Positions 47,701 through 58,100 of a stretch of DNA of 64,000 bases are shown one piece after another. The position numbers and the translations under genes are program-made. The notes under the pieces were generated by a model that made no database searches, was not told the DNA's origin, and worked only from the letters and a program-made list of their open reading frames with translations. The stretch covers positions 1 through 64,000 of the forward strand of contig JADLFN010000015.1 of assembly GCA_020845475.1 (NCBI GenBank), given 5' to 3'. Every line of letters starts with the position of its first letter. Position 1 is the stretch's first letter. Source of the DNA: Planctomycetota bacterium (lineage in GTDB: Bacteria > Planctomycetota > UBA8742 > UBA2392).

Positions 47701-50493
47701 CTAGTCCTGGCCTCCCTTGCTTTCACTGTTCTTGTCGCCTTCATCCATGGCGCCGAAGTTCTGCGTCCAGATGTTGCCGAACTTGCCGCTGCCAAGCACC
47801 TTCCAGCCGGGAGTCAGGATGTTGCGGTGGTGGCCCGAGCTGTGGCACCAGGCGTTGTGGCTGCTGGCCGGCGTGGGGCCGCGGCTGTCCATGTGAATGT
47901 TCTCGCCGCCGCCGCCGCTGTAGCCTTCGTGCTTCATGCGGTCGCCGGGAGCCGCACCCTTGGGCTCGCCCTCGATCACGTGCGCAATCTGCCCGCCGTT
48001 GTGCTCAACGCAGTAACGCGAGTGGTGCTTGGCGGCCCAGAACAGCTTGTCGTTGATCTTGAGCGCGCGGCGCTCAAACATCATGCGGTACTCGTTGGTG
48101 ATCTTGACCTGCGCGCGGCTGTCAGCGTCCGCGTGGCCGTCGCCGGTGGGGAAGGCTTCGTTGTAAGCCATTACCTCTTTATTGTAGTTCAGCAGCGCCT
48201 TCACCCCGGTGTCATCGCCTGCTTCATCGCGGATAGTCAACTTGCTGTTGCCGCGGTTCTTGAGATAGACAATGTCCGCTTCGGCCGTTGACTTGTGGAA
48301 CTTCTCGTCCTTGTCGAGCTCATCCATGCGTGTGTTGACGGCCTTGACGCGCTCAATGCTGGCCTCAAATTCAGGGTTCGCCTGGCCCATTACGCCCAGT
48401 GGATCGTCCCAAATCTCGCGCACAGCAGCGACACGCTTGTCCACCTCTGCCTGGACCTCGGCCTGCTTGCCTGCTTCGGCAAAGTACGGGTAAGGGTACT
48501 TCACGTCATCCATGATCAGTTCAAGCGCGAACTTGCGGCGCCGGTCAAGTTCCGTCTTCAGTTCCTTCAGTTTGCCGCGGTCAGAAGCGAGCAGACCGGC
48601 AGCGGCCTCGGCCTTTACCATCTCCTTCTGGCGAATGCTGTCGAGGATCTTGATCGCGGGCCCAACGGCGCGCTCGCCCATTTCCAGCAGCTCTTTGTAC
48701 GCGGCTTCACTGTCCTCGATGCGCTTGCGATCCTTGCTGCCCAAGCCCTTTTGGAAACGCTCAAGTACGTCGCTGAGCTTGCGTTCAAAAACCGCATTCT
48801 CTTTTTCGTCGGGCGTAACAAAGCGGCCGTCGTACTCCACAAAGCCGCCATCGGGCACGCGAATATGGCGCTTGCTTGCAAGCAGGATGTCGATGCCCGA
48901 CTTGAGCGTGGGGTCTTCCTTGAACAGCGCCAGCGCTCGACCAGAGCCTTCATCCGTCAAGCCGTTGTCGAGCGCGTAGATCACTTCGGCCAGGCGGTCT
49001 TCTTTGTTCAGCAGCGGCGTGCGGTCGTAAAGCTGGAGCATGTCGGAGGCGGCAAACGCGTTCCACTTTTCTTTGCGCCCGACGGGAATTTCTTCCAGTC
49101 TGCCGTTCTCGTCCTTCATCATCTTGGACACGGTGAAGAACAGCCGGTCGTTATCGGCGCCGGTAATCCGGGCGCGGTCGCCCTTCCAGGTGAAATCGAC
49201 GCTTGTGAGCTTCTTCTCCACAGCCGCGCGAACGAATTTGCGCTGAAGCGCGGTTATCAGCGCTCTTTCACTGTCGGCGCCATTGGGCAGCAGCGGGTTC
49301 TTGCCGGGCAACGTGCCGCGCTCTTCCTTCTTGATGCCTTTGATGATGTCCGGGTCTTCGCCGGGCTTGCTGACGGTGGGTGCTGCTTGCGGCTTGTCGC
49401 GCAGTGCTTTGATCTCGGCGGACTTCTTTTCATAGAGCGCGCGGTCTTCTTCCGTGAGCCATGCACCCGAGAGTATCTGCCCGACGACGGCAATAGCCTC
49501 GTCGAAGCGGCCGGCCTTGGCGAGGCTGTCGGCCTGCGTGAGCTTGCCGGAGATAAAGTGGTCGTTCTCGATGCCCAGCTCTTTGCGCACGGCCGCAACT
49601 TTGTCGTCCAGCTTGAGCGTCTTGCCGCGTGCCGAGGCGTATTTGTTAGACGTGAACAGGGCGAGCAGTTCATCGGCCTTGTTGACTGCGCCGGCCAGGT
49701 CGCCGGATTCGCGGAAGGCCTCAACGGCCGCCAGTTCATTCTTCACCATGCGGCTCAGTTCGGCATCAAGGCTGCGCACGAGGTCGGCGCGCAATTCATC
49801 AATGCGCGTGTTGACCACGCTGCCGCGCTGGGCGGGCAGAGTGGCCGCGATTTCATCGAGCGCGGCCAGGCGTTCGAGCGCGCTGCCGGGTTTGGCGGCG
49901 GCCTGGCGGGCCTCGGCGAGAATCTTGGCGTCAGCCTCGCTGAGTTCCGCCTGTTTGGCGGCGACCTGGGGCTGCTTCTTGGGCTGCTCGGGCGCCTTGT
50001 CGAACAAGCCGGTGGAGAATGCGCCGTAAAGAAGGACGCCAACCAACATGACAACAACGCCGGCAACGACGAGGCCCGTGGGAAACTTGGCTGCGGGCGG
50101 AGGCGGCGTGAAAGTGGGCTCCCCGGCCTCGGTTGATTTTCCGGGGAGCTTGACGGGCTTGGCCGCTGGACGGTTTGGGCCCGAAGCTGCGGGTTTTGCG
50201 GGAGCCAGGCCGCCGACGAGGAGGGTGGTGGCCCCAATCTTGATGCGGTCGCCTTCCTTAAGGTAGGCGTAATTGACTTTCTCTCCGTTGATCTCGGTGC
50301 CGTTGGCGGACATCTGGTCGATCAACTTCCAGCCATCGGCAGTGCGCTCGATGGTCAAATGCTTGCGGGACGCACCCTTTTCATCGGGTAGGGAGATATC
50401 GTTTCCCGGCTGGCGACCAACGGTAATGATGCCCAAGTCGGGGCGTGGGACGAATTCAGTCTTGCCGGCTGCCGTTATGATCTCGAGTTTCAT
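47701..50493 (-). CDS. FHA and CAP domain membrane protein
   Basis: A 930-residue membrane protein. An N-terminal FHA domain, which binds phosphothreonine, has GRQPGNDISL (26-35), SRKH (42-45) and NGT (64-66). A membrane segment spans about 134-156 (GLVVAGVVVMLVGVLLYGAF). The extracytoplasmic part is long, helical and lysine-rich. A C-terminal CAP/SCP domain lies at about 770-920 (LFWAAKHHSRYCVEHNGG; GENIHM; WCHSSGHHRNIL; WTQNFG). It could link a Ser/Thr kinase signal inside to a surface activity; no kinase is in the window. The ATG at 50493 follows GGAG. Confidence 0.88.
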   Translation of the reverse strand: MKLEIITAAGKTEFVPRPDLGIITVGRQPGNDISLPDEKGASRKHLTIERTADGWKLIDQMSANGTEINGEKVNYAYLKEGDRIKIGATTLLVGGLAPAKPAASGPNRPAAKPVKLPGKSTEAGEPTFTPPPPAAKFPTGLVVAGVVVMLVGVLLYGAFSTGLFDKAPEQPKKQPQVAAKQAELSEADAKILAEARQAAAKPGSALERLAALDEIAATLPAQRGSVVNTRIDELRADLVRSLDAELSRMVKNELAAVEAFRESGDLAGAVNKADELLALFTSNKYASARGKTLKLDDKVAAVRKELGIENDHFISGKLTQADSLAKAGRFDEAIAVVGQILSGAWLTEEDRALYEKKSAEIKALRDKPQAAPTVSKPGEDPDIIKGIKKEERGTLPGKNPLLPNGADSERALITALQRKFVRAAVEKKLTSVDFTWKGDRARITGADNDRLFFTVSKMMKDENGRLEEIPVGRKEKWNAFAASDMLQLYDRTPLLNKEDRLAEVIYALDNGLTDEGSGRALALFKEDPTLKSGIDILLASKRHIRVPDGGFVEYDGRFVTPDEKENAVFERKLSDVLERFQKGLGSKDRKRIEDSEAAYKELLEMGERAVGPAIKILDSIRQKEMVKAEAAAGLLASDRGKLKELKTELDRRRKFALELIMDDVKYPYPYFAEAGKQAEVQAEVDKRVAAVREIWDDPLGVMGQANPEFEASIERVKAVNTRMDELDKDEKFHKSTAEADIVYLKNRGNSKLTIRDEAGDDTGVKALLNYNKEVMAYNEAFPTGDGHADADSRAQVKITNEYRMMFERRALKINDKLFWAAKHHSRYCVEHNGGQIAHVIEGEPKGAAPGDRMKHEGYSGGGGENIHMDSRGPTPASSHNAWCHSSGHHRNILTPGWKVLGSGKFGNIWTQNFGAMDEGDKNSESKGGQD

Positions 50494-50867
50494 GCACGAT
50501 CTCCGCCAACGTGTTAACTCCGTTTACCGCTATGGTTACGTTGACGCAGCCAAAGCGGACTAACGATTGATTCAAGGAACATAAGGCGTTGAGCGTGCCA
50601 ATGCTTCGAATGCGTGCGAAAACGCCAGAAATGGGCCGATTTGGCAGCATCGGGCGCCGGGGGCCTCCGAGATGTGTGTAAAAAATATGCAACACGAGAT
50701 GTTAGTTAACGCCCAACTGGGGCGCTGGAAAAGCACCGATTGTGTAAACCCCGCTTACATGGCGGTTGCCATAAGCGACGGCATTTTTTGTCGTGTATAA
50801 ATATTACGCGCACGACAATAACAACTGCAGGGGCGACCTTTTGGTCGCCCCGCATGTTCAATCTGCT
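50494..50867. other. 374-nt intergenic region with one hairpin
   Basis: No gene seen. It is more AT-rich than the surroundings and should hold the promoter of the FHA-CAP gene. At 50830-50851 a perfect 9-bp hairpin (GGGGCGACC, loop TTTT, GGTCGCCCC) lies 16 nt after the stop of the next minus-strand gene. It belongs to the same family as 61563-61586. Confidence 0.6.
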
Positions 50868-53800
50868 TTAGCCGCCGGAACTGCCTCGGGGAATCTCGGC
50901 TCGTGGGCGCTCCGGATCGAGGTACCAGAAGGTGCGGACGCGGCGAATCAAATCACGGTAGGATTCGCGGCCATCGCCCAATCGCTCAAAGCGGGCGCGG
51001 TAGATCCAGTCCTCGGTTACATAACGCACGTTATAGAATGCCTTGGGGATAGGTGCGCCGCCGGCTTCCTTATAGGTGGGCATGGTCTTGTTGCTCTCGT
51101 CCTGCTTGAGGCCGGCGTGGGAAACGCGCCCGCGCAGACCCTTAATCATGACGTTCAGGTAGTTCCAGTCGCGGTTCACGTTCTTGAAGATGAACACGCC
51201 CCACATTTCCGAGATGTAGCGCGTCAGGAAGCGAGGTGCGTCCTTTCCGTCGGCGCGGGTGGCCGGGCCAATTTTGTCGGCCAAGCGCGTGAGCACTTCC
51301 CACTCAGGGTCTTCCGGGCCGGGGTTGGGATTGCGATAGACCAGCGGGGGTGGAACCGTCCAGCGCCGATAAGTCTTGGCGGTGGGGCGAATGCCGTTTT
51401 CCGCCGGCGTGGGTTGTTCGTAGTCGCCCTCGGTCACGCCCGGTACGCCGGAAGGATCGGCACCCTTGACGATATCGTTGCGGGTGCGTTCCACGTAGCT
51501 CACCACCTCAACGTCCTTGACCTCGAAACCGGTCGTGTCTTCAACGCGGGTTGTCTGGCCGGGTTTGAGCTCCATGCCGGGTACGAGTACGCCCACGGGC
51601 ACTTCTTCCGTGGACTTCTTCATCACGCCCTTGCCCGTGCCGTCAAATTCCTGGACTTCGCGGGTTTCGTAAATGATGGTGCGCACGGGGCCGACGGCCT
51701 TGCCGTCCTTGTACTTCATGCTCACTTTTTCTTTTACGAGCTGGTAGCGGTCTTCACCGTAGCGGCCCTTGAAGCCTTCGTCTTCCTTATCCTGGGCCTG
51801 CCAGGCGGGATCGAACTCGTACATGTAAACGTATTCGTACTCATACTCTTTCAGGTACAGAATCTGATCCTGGTCGTCGCGAACAATTGCGCCCGTCTCG
51901 TCCGTGAGCGGAACGCGCTGGCCGCTTGAAGCCTCAAAGTAATCCGCCCAGGCGCCGTAGTGATCGAAAGCGGGCACCGGAATCGCGCCTTCTTCACTTT
52001 CGCCCAAGGGCGCGTAAACGTATTCCTCGCCGGGGTTCAAAGCCGCGCCGGCGGGCAGCGGCGCCACGCGCGCGGTGGTGAACTCGCCATCGGGGTCACG
52101 CAGGAAGTTCTCCGGCCCGATTTTCTTGGGGTCGTAGTGGCGGCCCGTGGTGTATTTCTGGCTGGTAAGAATGACTTCGCCTTTGGGGCCGCGACGGCCG
52201 GTATCAATGCCGCGGTCGATTTCTTCGGGGGTGCGGGCGGCCTCATCGCCCACGCCCTTGCCCATCTTGATCTTGGGCAGGCCCACCAGCGGATCGCCGG
52301 CTTCGAGCGGGCGGCCGACAATGCTGTCGGGGTTGGTGTAGCGCGCGAGAATGCCCGCGCCCAGGCGCTTCTTCCATACATCCCACTCGGCCTGCGTGAC
52401 CTTTTCGCCGACCTGGTAGGTGACCAGATATTTGCGAATGGCGCGGCCTTTGGAATCAATCATCTTCACCGGCTTGCCCAGAACGGCGCCGCCGAATTGC
52501 TCGGTGGAGGCGCTGACGGGTTGAGCCGCGTCGTAGCGCGGGTCAGCGGGGCCCACAATCACGCCGTTGAGCTTGTAAGTGTCGTTGGGATACTCGCGGA
52601 CCTTGAGGCCGGTGTCATGGCCAAAGAGCACATGCTCGCCATCGCGATACTGGCGATAATTGGGAATGGTGATGGGCTTGCCGTTGAGCGGGTGCGTGGG
52701 CGTGACGATGCCGTAGCCCGTGCTTTCGCCTTCGCCGGCCACGCGCGCGTTGAGATAGCCGGGGTCGTTGGGCTGCAGCGCCATGCCAAAGCGATTCACG
52801 CAGTCGCCGGGTGCGTAACGACGCTGCGTCAGCTTGCCCCACATTTCGTCGCTGGCGTCCTTGACGATGCGAACGCCCTCAGGTGCTGTTTCCTCGGCGC
52901 CAAACCAGCCGGCAAAGGTCTTGTCGGATTCATAGATGCCGGCATAGCGCATGTAGTCCACGTATTCCTTGCCCTTGATCATGCTGATGCTATGGGGCAG
53001 ACAGCGCGGGCCGGAGTAATCAGCGGCCTTCAGCTCGTGCTTGAGGCCAACCTGGCGCTGGAAATCGGAAAGCGGGTGGAGCAGGTACAAGCGGCGCTGG
53101 TTGCCGCTGCCGTCTTCAACCCACTCATAAAGCTGTTCGCGCTCCGCAATCTGCTGCAGCACGAAGGGGTCGGAGATCGGGTTGAAATGGCGTTTCACCG
53201 CACCCATGGCCTGGTCAGCGGCAAGGTCGCCCTTGGCGTCGCGATCGGCCTCGCCCGTGGGCATGTGTTCGAGCGCCTGCTGTTTGAAACGCTCGCGCAG
53301 ATTCTTGGCTGATTCATCCCAGGGGTCTTTGTCCACGTTGCGCGTGTAGGTGTAAACATCGATGTCGAGGTGGGTGTTCACCGGCACGCCCATGCGGCCG
53401 ACCGTTTGCTTCGTTACGCCGATGGACTTGGGTTTGTCGTTGCTGCCCACGCGGTTGAGCGCATCGGCCGTCGTGGTTTCCTGCACGCGGGTGTTGTCGT
53501 TGATCACGCGGAACAGGATGTACCAGTACTCTTCGCGGCGACCGTCGGGATATTCAATGACGACGCGCTTGGGGTCGTAGAGGTCGAGCTTGAGCTGCCA
53601 TTGCGGGTCGTTGAGATTGCGCTCGTTCTTCTCGGTGAACGAAAGAAAATCTTCGGCGCCGTAGGGGTCAGGCAACCCCTCCACTACGTCTTTGGAGGTG
53701 TTGCCCTGGCGCGGATTATCCGCACCCTGGTGCTCTTCACGGCCACCCTGGCCCTTGAGCTTCTCCATGTTCTCCGGCCCGACTTCCTTGTCTGACTTCT

Positions 53801-53870
53801 GGGCCAGCGAGAGGTTTACCAAGAGCGCCAAGGCAAACAGAATGGCGCAAGCACGAGCAATCAGCCGCAT
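50868..53870 (-). CDS. Large exported protein of unknown family
   Basis: A 1000-residue protein with a clear signal peptide (RLIARACAILFALALLVNLSLA, cleaved before QKSDKE). I recognise no domain. It is mostly charged and hydrophilic with many Tyr, Asp and Gly residues. Several segments look like beta-rich repeats (DGRREEYWYILFRV, EYVYAPLGESEEG, YEYEYVYMYEFDPAW). There is no membrane anchor and no lipobox, so it should be periplasmic or secreted. The ATG at 53870 follows GGAG. It is divergent from the GYF gene. Confidence 0.75.
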   Translation of the reverse strand: MRLIARACAILFALALLVNLSLAQKSDKEVGPENMEKLKGQGGREEHQGADNPRQGNTSKDVVEGLPDPYGAEDFLSFTEKNERNLNDPQWQLKLDLYDPKRVVIEYPDGRREEYWYILFRVINDNTRVQETTTADALNRVGSNDKPKSIGVTKQTVGRMGVPVNTHLDIDVYTYTRNVDKDPWDESAKNLRERFKQQALEHMPTGEADRDAKGDLAADQAMGAVKRHFNPISDPFVLQQIAEREQLYEWVEDGSGNQRRLYLLHPLSDFQRQVGLKHELKAADYSGPRCLPHSISMIKGKEYVDYMRYAGIYESDKTFAGWFGAEETAPEGVRIVKDASDEMWGKLTQRRYAPGDCVNRFGMALQPNDPGYLNARVAGEGESTGYGIVTPTHPLNGKPITIPNYRQYRDGEHVLFGHDTGLKVREYPNDTYKLNGVIVGPADPRYDAAQPVSASTEQFGGAVLGKPVKMIDSKGRAIRKYLVTYQVGEKVTQAEWDVWKKRLGAGILARYTNPDSIVGRPLEAGDPLVGLPKIKMGKGVGDEAARTPEEIDRGIDTGRRGPKGEVILTSQKYTTGRHYDPKKIGPENFLRDPDGEFTTARVAPLPAGAALNPGEEYVYAPLGESEEGAIPVPAFDHYGAWADYFEASSGQRVPLTDETGAIVRDDQDQILYLKEYEYEYVYMYEFDPAWQAQDKEDEGFKGRYGEDRYQLVKEKVSMKYKDGKAVGPVRTIIYETREVQEFDGTGKGVMKKSTEEVPVGVLVPGMELKPGQTTRVEDTTGFEVKDVEVVSYVERTRNDIVKGADPSGVPGVTEGDYEQPTPAENGIRPTAKTYRRWTVPPPLVYRNPNPGPEDPEWEVLTRLADKIGPATRADGKDAPRFLTRYISEMWGVFIFKNVNRDWNYLNVMIKGLRGRVSHAGLKQDESNKTMPTYKEAGGAPIPKAFYNVRYVTEDWIYRARFERLGDGRESYRDLIRRVRTFWYLDPERPRAEIPRGSSGG

Positions 53871-54057
53871 GCCAGACTCCATGAACGACAACGCAAGCAC
53901 TTGCGCGCCTGAACGTGCCGTCATCTTCAATTGGGGGTCTCAGGAGTGTAGCGGTGTCGAGTTTTGCGTCAAGCCGCGCTCCGTCATGGTTTGCCCCATG
54001 AACGTGACACGTGCGTGACGCTATTGACTTGCGAAGCCAAGGCGCGAAAGTGGGCCC

Positions 54058-55047
54058 ATGGCCAACTTCCGGATCATGGTCAAGGGCGAGTGGAAGGGTC
54101 CGTTCCCCGAAACTGCCCTGACCAAAAAGTACAACGAGGGCGGCATCCCGTTGGGCACGCGCGTGCAGGATGTCGCCACCGGCGGGACCATGGCCATTGA
54201 AGAACTTGCCGCAGGCGCGACTCTGGTGCTGGATCAATCCGCCAAGGGCCCAGCCAAGCCCAAGCTTTCGCCCGCTGAGCGCAACGCGCCCACGCAGAAA
54301 ATCTCCAAGCCCGCACCCCAAAAACCCGCCAGTGCGCCCGCAAAACCCGAGGCCGCAAAGCCCGCAATCGTGCTGCCCAAGAAGGATTCAGCACGTCTGC
54401 CTGCTGCCAAGCTGCCCAGGGGTTCAGCGACGCGAAAGGCCTTGGCGCTGCCTGAGAAAAAGTCGCGCGGCTTAAATGGGCTGGCTGTGCTTGGCAGCCT
54501 TGTAACGCTGGGCGGCTTTGGCGCACCCTGGTTCTTGTTCGAGGGCGCGGGCGCCGAAGGCGGCGACTTGTTGTTCTTTGGCTGGAATCTCGCTCACTTC
54601 ATGACAGTCGATACCGCCAAACTTGGCGCCGCACCCCCCGCTGAGCTGTTTTTTGCCGCCAATATGCTCTGGCTGCTGGGCCTCGTTCCCCTTGCTGCTT
54701 TGGTTGTATTGCTTGATGAGTTCATCAGCGCGGCTAAGGGCCGCAACCGCTGGTGGCTGCGACTCTTGGCGGCGCTGTGCGCACCAGGGGTGGTTGCGGG
54801 CGGTGCATTCTTGCTGTTTTCGGGGATGCAATCGGGTGTGGGCGCGAGCGTGCTGCCGGCGGGCGCGACCTATGTGGAATTCCTTCAGGCGTCCTTTGAG
54901 CGGCTTCAGGGCCACATCCAGCCGGGCATTTACGCATTCGCGGCCGGGCCGGTGATTCTGTTGCTTAGCGTGCTGACGAGCCCCAAGCGCAAGGCGTCCG
55001 AAGCGACGCTGCCCTTGCCCAAAGCAGCCGTAGATGAAGCTGATTAG
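54058..55047 (+). CDS. GYF-domain multi-pass membrane protein
   Basis: A 329-residue protein. Residues 1-60 resemble the GYF_2 domain (FRIMVKGEWKGPFPETALTKKYNEGGIP), which in bacteria is found at the cytoplasmic end of membrane proteins and binds proline-rich peptides. A Pro/Ala/Lys linker follows (70-140), then four membrane segments at about 144-165, 203-225, 236-256 and 285-305. Several proline-rich proteins are encoded in this window and could be partners; that is speculation. The macroglobulin gene follows by 95 nt. Confidence 0.75.
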   Translation: MANFRIMVKGEWKGPFPETALTKKYNEGGIPLGTRVQDVATGGTMAIEELAAGATLVLDQSAKGPAKPKLSPAERNAPTQKISKPAPQKPASAPAKPEAAKPAIVLPKKDSARLPAAKLPRGSATRKALALPEKKSRGLNGLAVLGSLVTLGGFGAPWFLFEGAGAEGGDLLFFGWNLAHFMTVDTAKLGAAPPAELFFAANMLWLLGLVPLAALVVLLDEFISAAKGRNRWWLRLLAALCAPGVVAGGAFLLFSGMQSGVGASVLPAGATYVEFLQASFERLQGHIQPGIYAFAAGPVILLLSVLTSPKRKASEATLPLPKAAVDEAD

Positions 55048-55142
55048 CCTGAATTTTAAGAAACCAGGAACTGCCCGCGCACGCGTTGCGTCCAACCTAT
55101 CACTATGTGTTCTGTTTGATCCCGTTCACCGGAGAGTTACGA

Positions 55143-58100
55143 ATGTCCTTGTCCAAGATTTCCATGAAGGCCCGCTTGTTTTCAGCACTCGGCGCACTTC
55201 TGTTTGTCGCTGCCGGCGCGTTGGCTTTCAACCTGAACTTCGCGGCAGCCGAAGACGCCAAAGACCAATTGGCTGAAGGCGACCGGCACTTCACCGAAAA
55301 GAGCTACCTCAAGGCCTATGAGGCCTACGAAAAGGTGCTCAAGGCCGAGCCCAAGCACAGCGAATCGTTCCGCATCAAGCTGAGCATGGGCAAGTGCCAG
55401 AGCCAGCTTGAGGGCTACGACAAGGCCGAAGAAATCTACAAGGGCCTGGCCGACGACGCGGGCCTGAATGACCTTGAAAAGGCGCGCGCCAACTACCACT
55501 TCGGCCTGTTCTATTCCACGCGCCCGCACTACTACTACGAGAACAGCAAGAAGGAACGTTCGTGGGGCCGCTGGATCGCTGACTCGCAGTACCACGACGT
55601 TTCACGCAAAGATGCCGAGCAGGCCAAGGACCGCCTGAAGGCGGCTTTTGACATTTTTGCGCCCAAGGCCGCCGAAGCCTTCAAGGGCATCGAGAAGGAC
55701 GGCAACGCCTCCATCGATCTCGTGCGCGAGGCCTTCGACGCCGGCCTTGACGCTGCGGCAGCACTGCACACCTGGCAGTACCACCAGCAGCAGAAGCAGG
55801 AAAGCATCGATTACTTTGACCGCAACAACCAGAAGCAGACCTTCTACTTCTATCGCCACGAGTTCAAGGATCGCGACACGATTCTCGCCCAGTACGACAC
55901 AGTCACCAAGCTCGGCCTTGAACTTGAGTCCGCCTGCAAGTCGCTTCAAACGCAGAAGCGCGAATTCCCGAAGGGTGTGCTCGAAGCCGCGTCAAAGGCC
56001 ATAGCGGAAGGCCGCGGCATGGCCGCGCTGAGCACTTATCGCAAGGGCTGCTTCCTCGTGAGCCTGACACAGATTGACGACTGGTACATGGAGCGCCTGA
56101 TCCACCACCCGGATCTCGCCGATCGCGCGCTGTTTGATGAAAAGTACTCCCCGGTGCCCGTGCTGCGCGGCGTGTTCAAGGATTACCACGACACCGCCTT
56201 TGCTGACGACGCCATGTTCTTCGTGGGCTATTTCCATGAACAGATCGGCCAGTATGACCTCGCCGAGAAGGCGTACCGTGAACTGATTGACGATGTGACG
56301 TTCAAGGAAAGCACCGAGACTTCAACGGCGAAACACAACCTGCAGCAGATGCTCGCCAAGCGCGTGAGCGTGCGTCAGATTGCGCAGGATTCCGAAATCA
56401 AGACCGACAAAGAAGTGCGCAAGTGGAGCAACTGGAGCGACTGGCAGTTCCGCAAGCATGTGGGCGTTGACCGCGTGCTGTTCAAGCCCGGCGAAAAGCT
56501 CGGGCTGTGGGTCGAAACGCGCAACTCGCCCAAGTTCAAGGTCACGGCCAAGACCTTTAACATGATCGGCCTGATGAACGACGCCGAATTCCTCAATGCC
56601 AAGACCTCGGGTCTTTCCAGCGTGGCCGATGACGTGATCAAGGGCCTGCTCGACAAGTACACTAAAGAAGAAGTCTGGAACCGCGATTACGAAACCGGCG
56701 ACGACGGCCGCCACCTCTACACGCAGATGACCTTCGCCAACGCGGGCGCTTTGCCCGTGGGCAGCTACATGCTTGAGGTCGATGTGGGCGGCGTGCTCGA
56801 CCGCCGCCTCGTTGTGGTCAGCGACACGCAGCTCGTGATCCAGACCTACAATCCCGATGAGAACCTGGCGCTCGTGTTGGACGCAACAACCGGTGCACCG
56901 CTGGCCAACGCCAAACTGACTTACAAGCGCTGGCGCGCCTACTGGAACAACGACAAGCTGGTGTGGAACATCGATGTTGCCCACTACGCCTGCGACGAAG
57001 ATGGCCGCAAGCGCATTCCCACGGGCGGTAACCGCGATTACGAAGGTTACCTGCTTTATGCCGAAGTCAACGGCCGCTACGCCTTCCACCAATACGGCTT
57101 TGAGTGGTGGCAGCAGCGCGGCTGGAGTGGCTACGACACCTACAGCACGCGCATGCTTTCGATGACCGATCGCCCGGTCTATCGCCCCGGCGACGACGTT
57201 CACATGAAGGTGATCCTGCGCAAGAAGGATGGCGGTGAATGGAAGAACGTCTCCGGCGGCGCCGTCAAGGTGCAGATCTACAACCCAAAGGGCGAAGCGA
57301 TCATCGACGACACCTTCCGCGCCACCAAGTTCGGCGCGCTGGAAGTTGACTTCACGCTCAAGAAGGATGCCGCGCTGGGCAGCTGGTACACGTATATCCG
57401 TGGCGCCGATGGCAACTGGATTGGCAACAGCCATTTCCAGGTCGAGGAGTACAAGAAGCCCGAGTTCGAAGTAACCGTCACGCCGCCGTCCAAGCCCGTG
57501 AAGCTGGGCCAGGCCGTGAGCGCCACGATTCACGGCGAGTACTACTTTGGCGGGCCGGTGGGTGGTGCGGAGATCAAGTACAAGGTGTACCGCAACTTCT
57601 ACCGCCACTCGGTCTATTTCCCTCGTGATTACGACTGGCTCTACAACTGGCAGTCGCCCAAGTATTACGGCACGCCAGACGCCAACTTCTACCGCAACAA
57701 CAACGCGGAACTGATTGTTCAGGGCACGGGCAAGCTTGATGACAAGGGTGACCTAGTCATTGAATGGGGCACGCAGAAGGCCCTGCAGGACTGGGGCGAG
57801 TGGGATCACCAGTACAGCATCAGCGCCGAAGTAACCGATGCTTCGCGCCGTACGATTACCGGCTCGGGCAGCGTCAAGGCCCTGCGCCGCCAGTTCTTTG
57901 CCTTCGTCGATAACCGCCTGGGCTATTACCGCCCCAACGACAACACCGAAGTCGATGTCCGCTGCGTGACCGCCGAGGGCCAGCCCGTGCAGTGCAAGGG
58001 CAACCTCGAAATCTACCGCGTCACGTTCACCAAGGGCGTTGACGAAAAGGGCAACACCAAGATCGACGAAACCAGAACGTTTGTGCGCAGCGTCGCCATG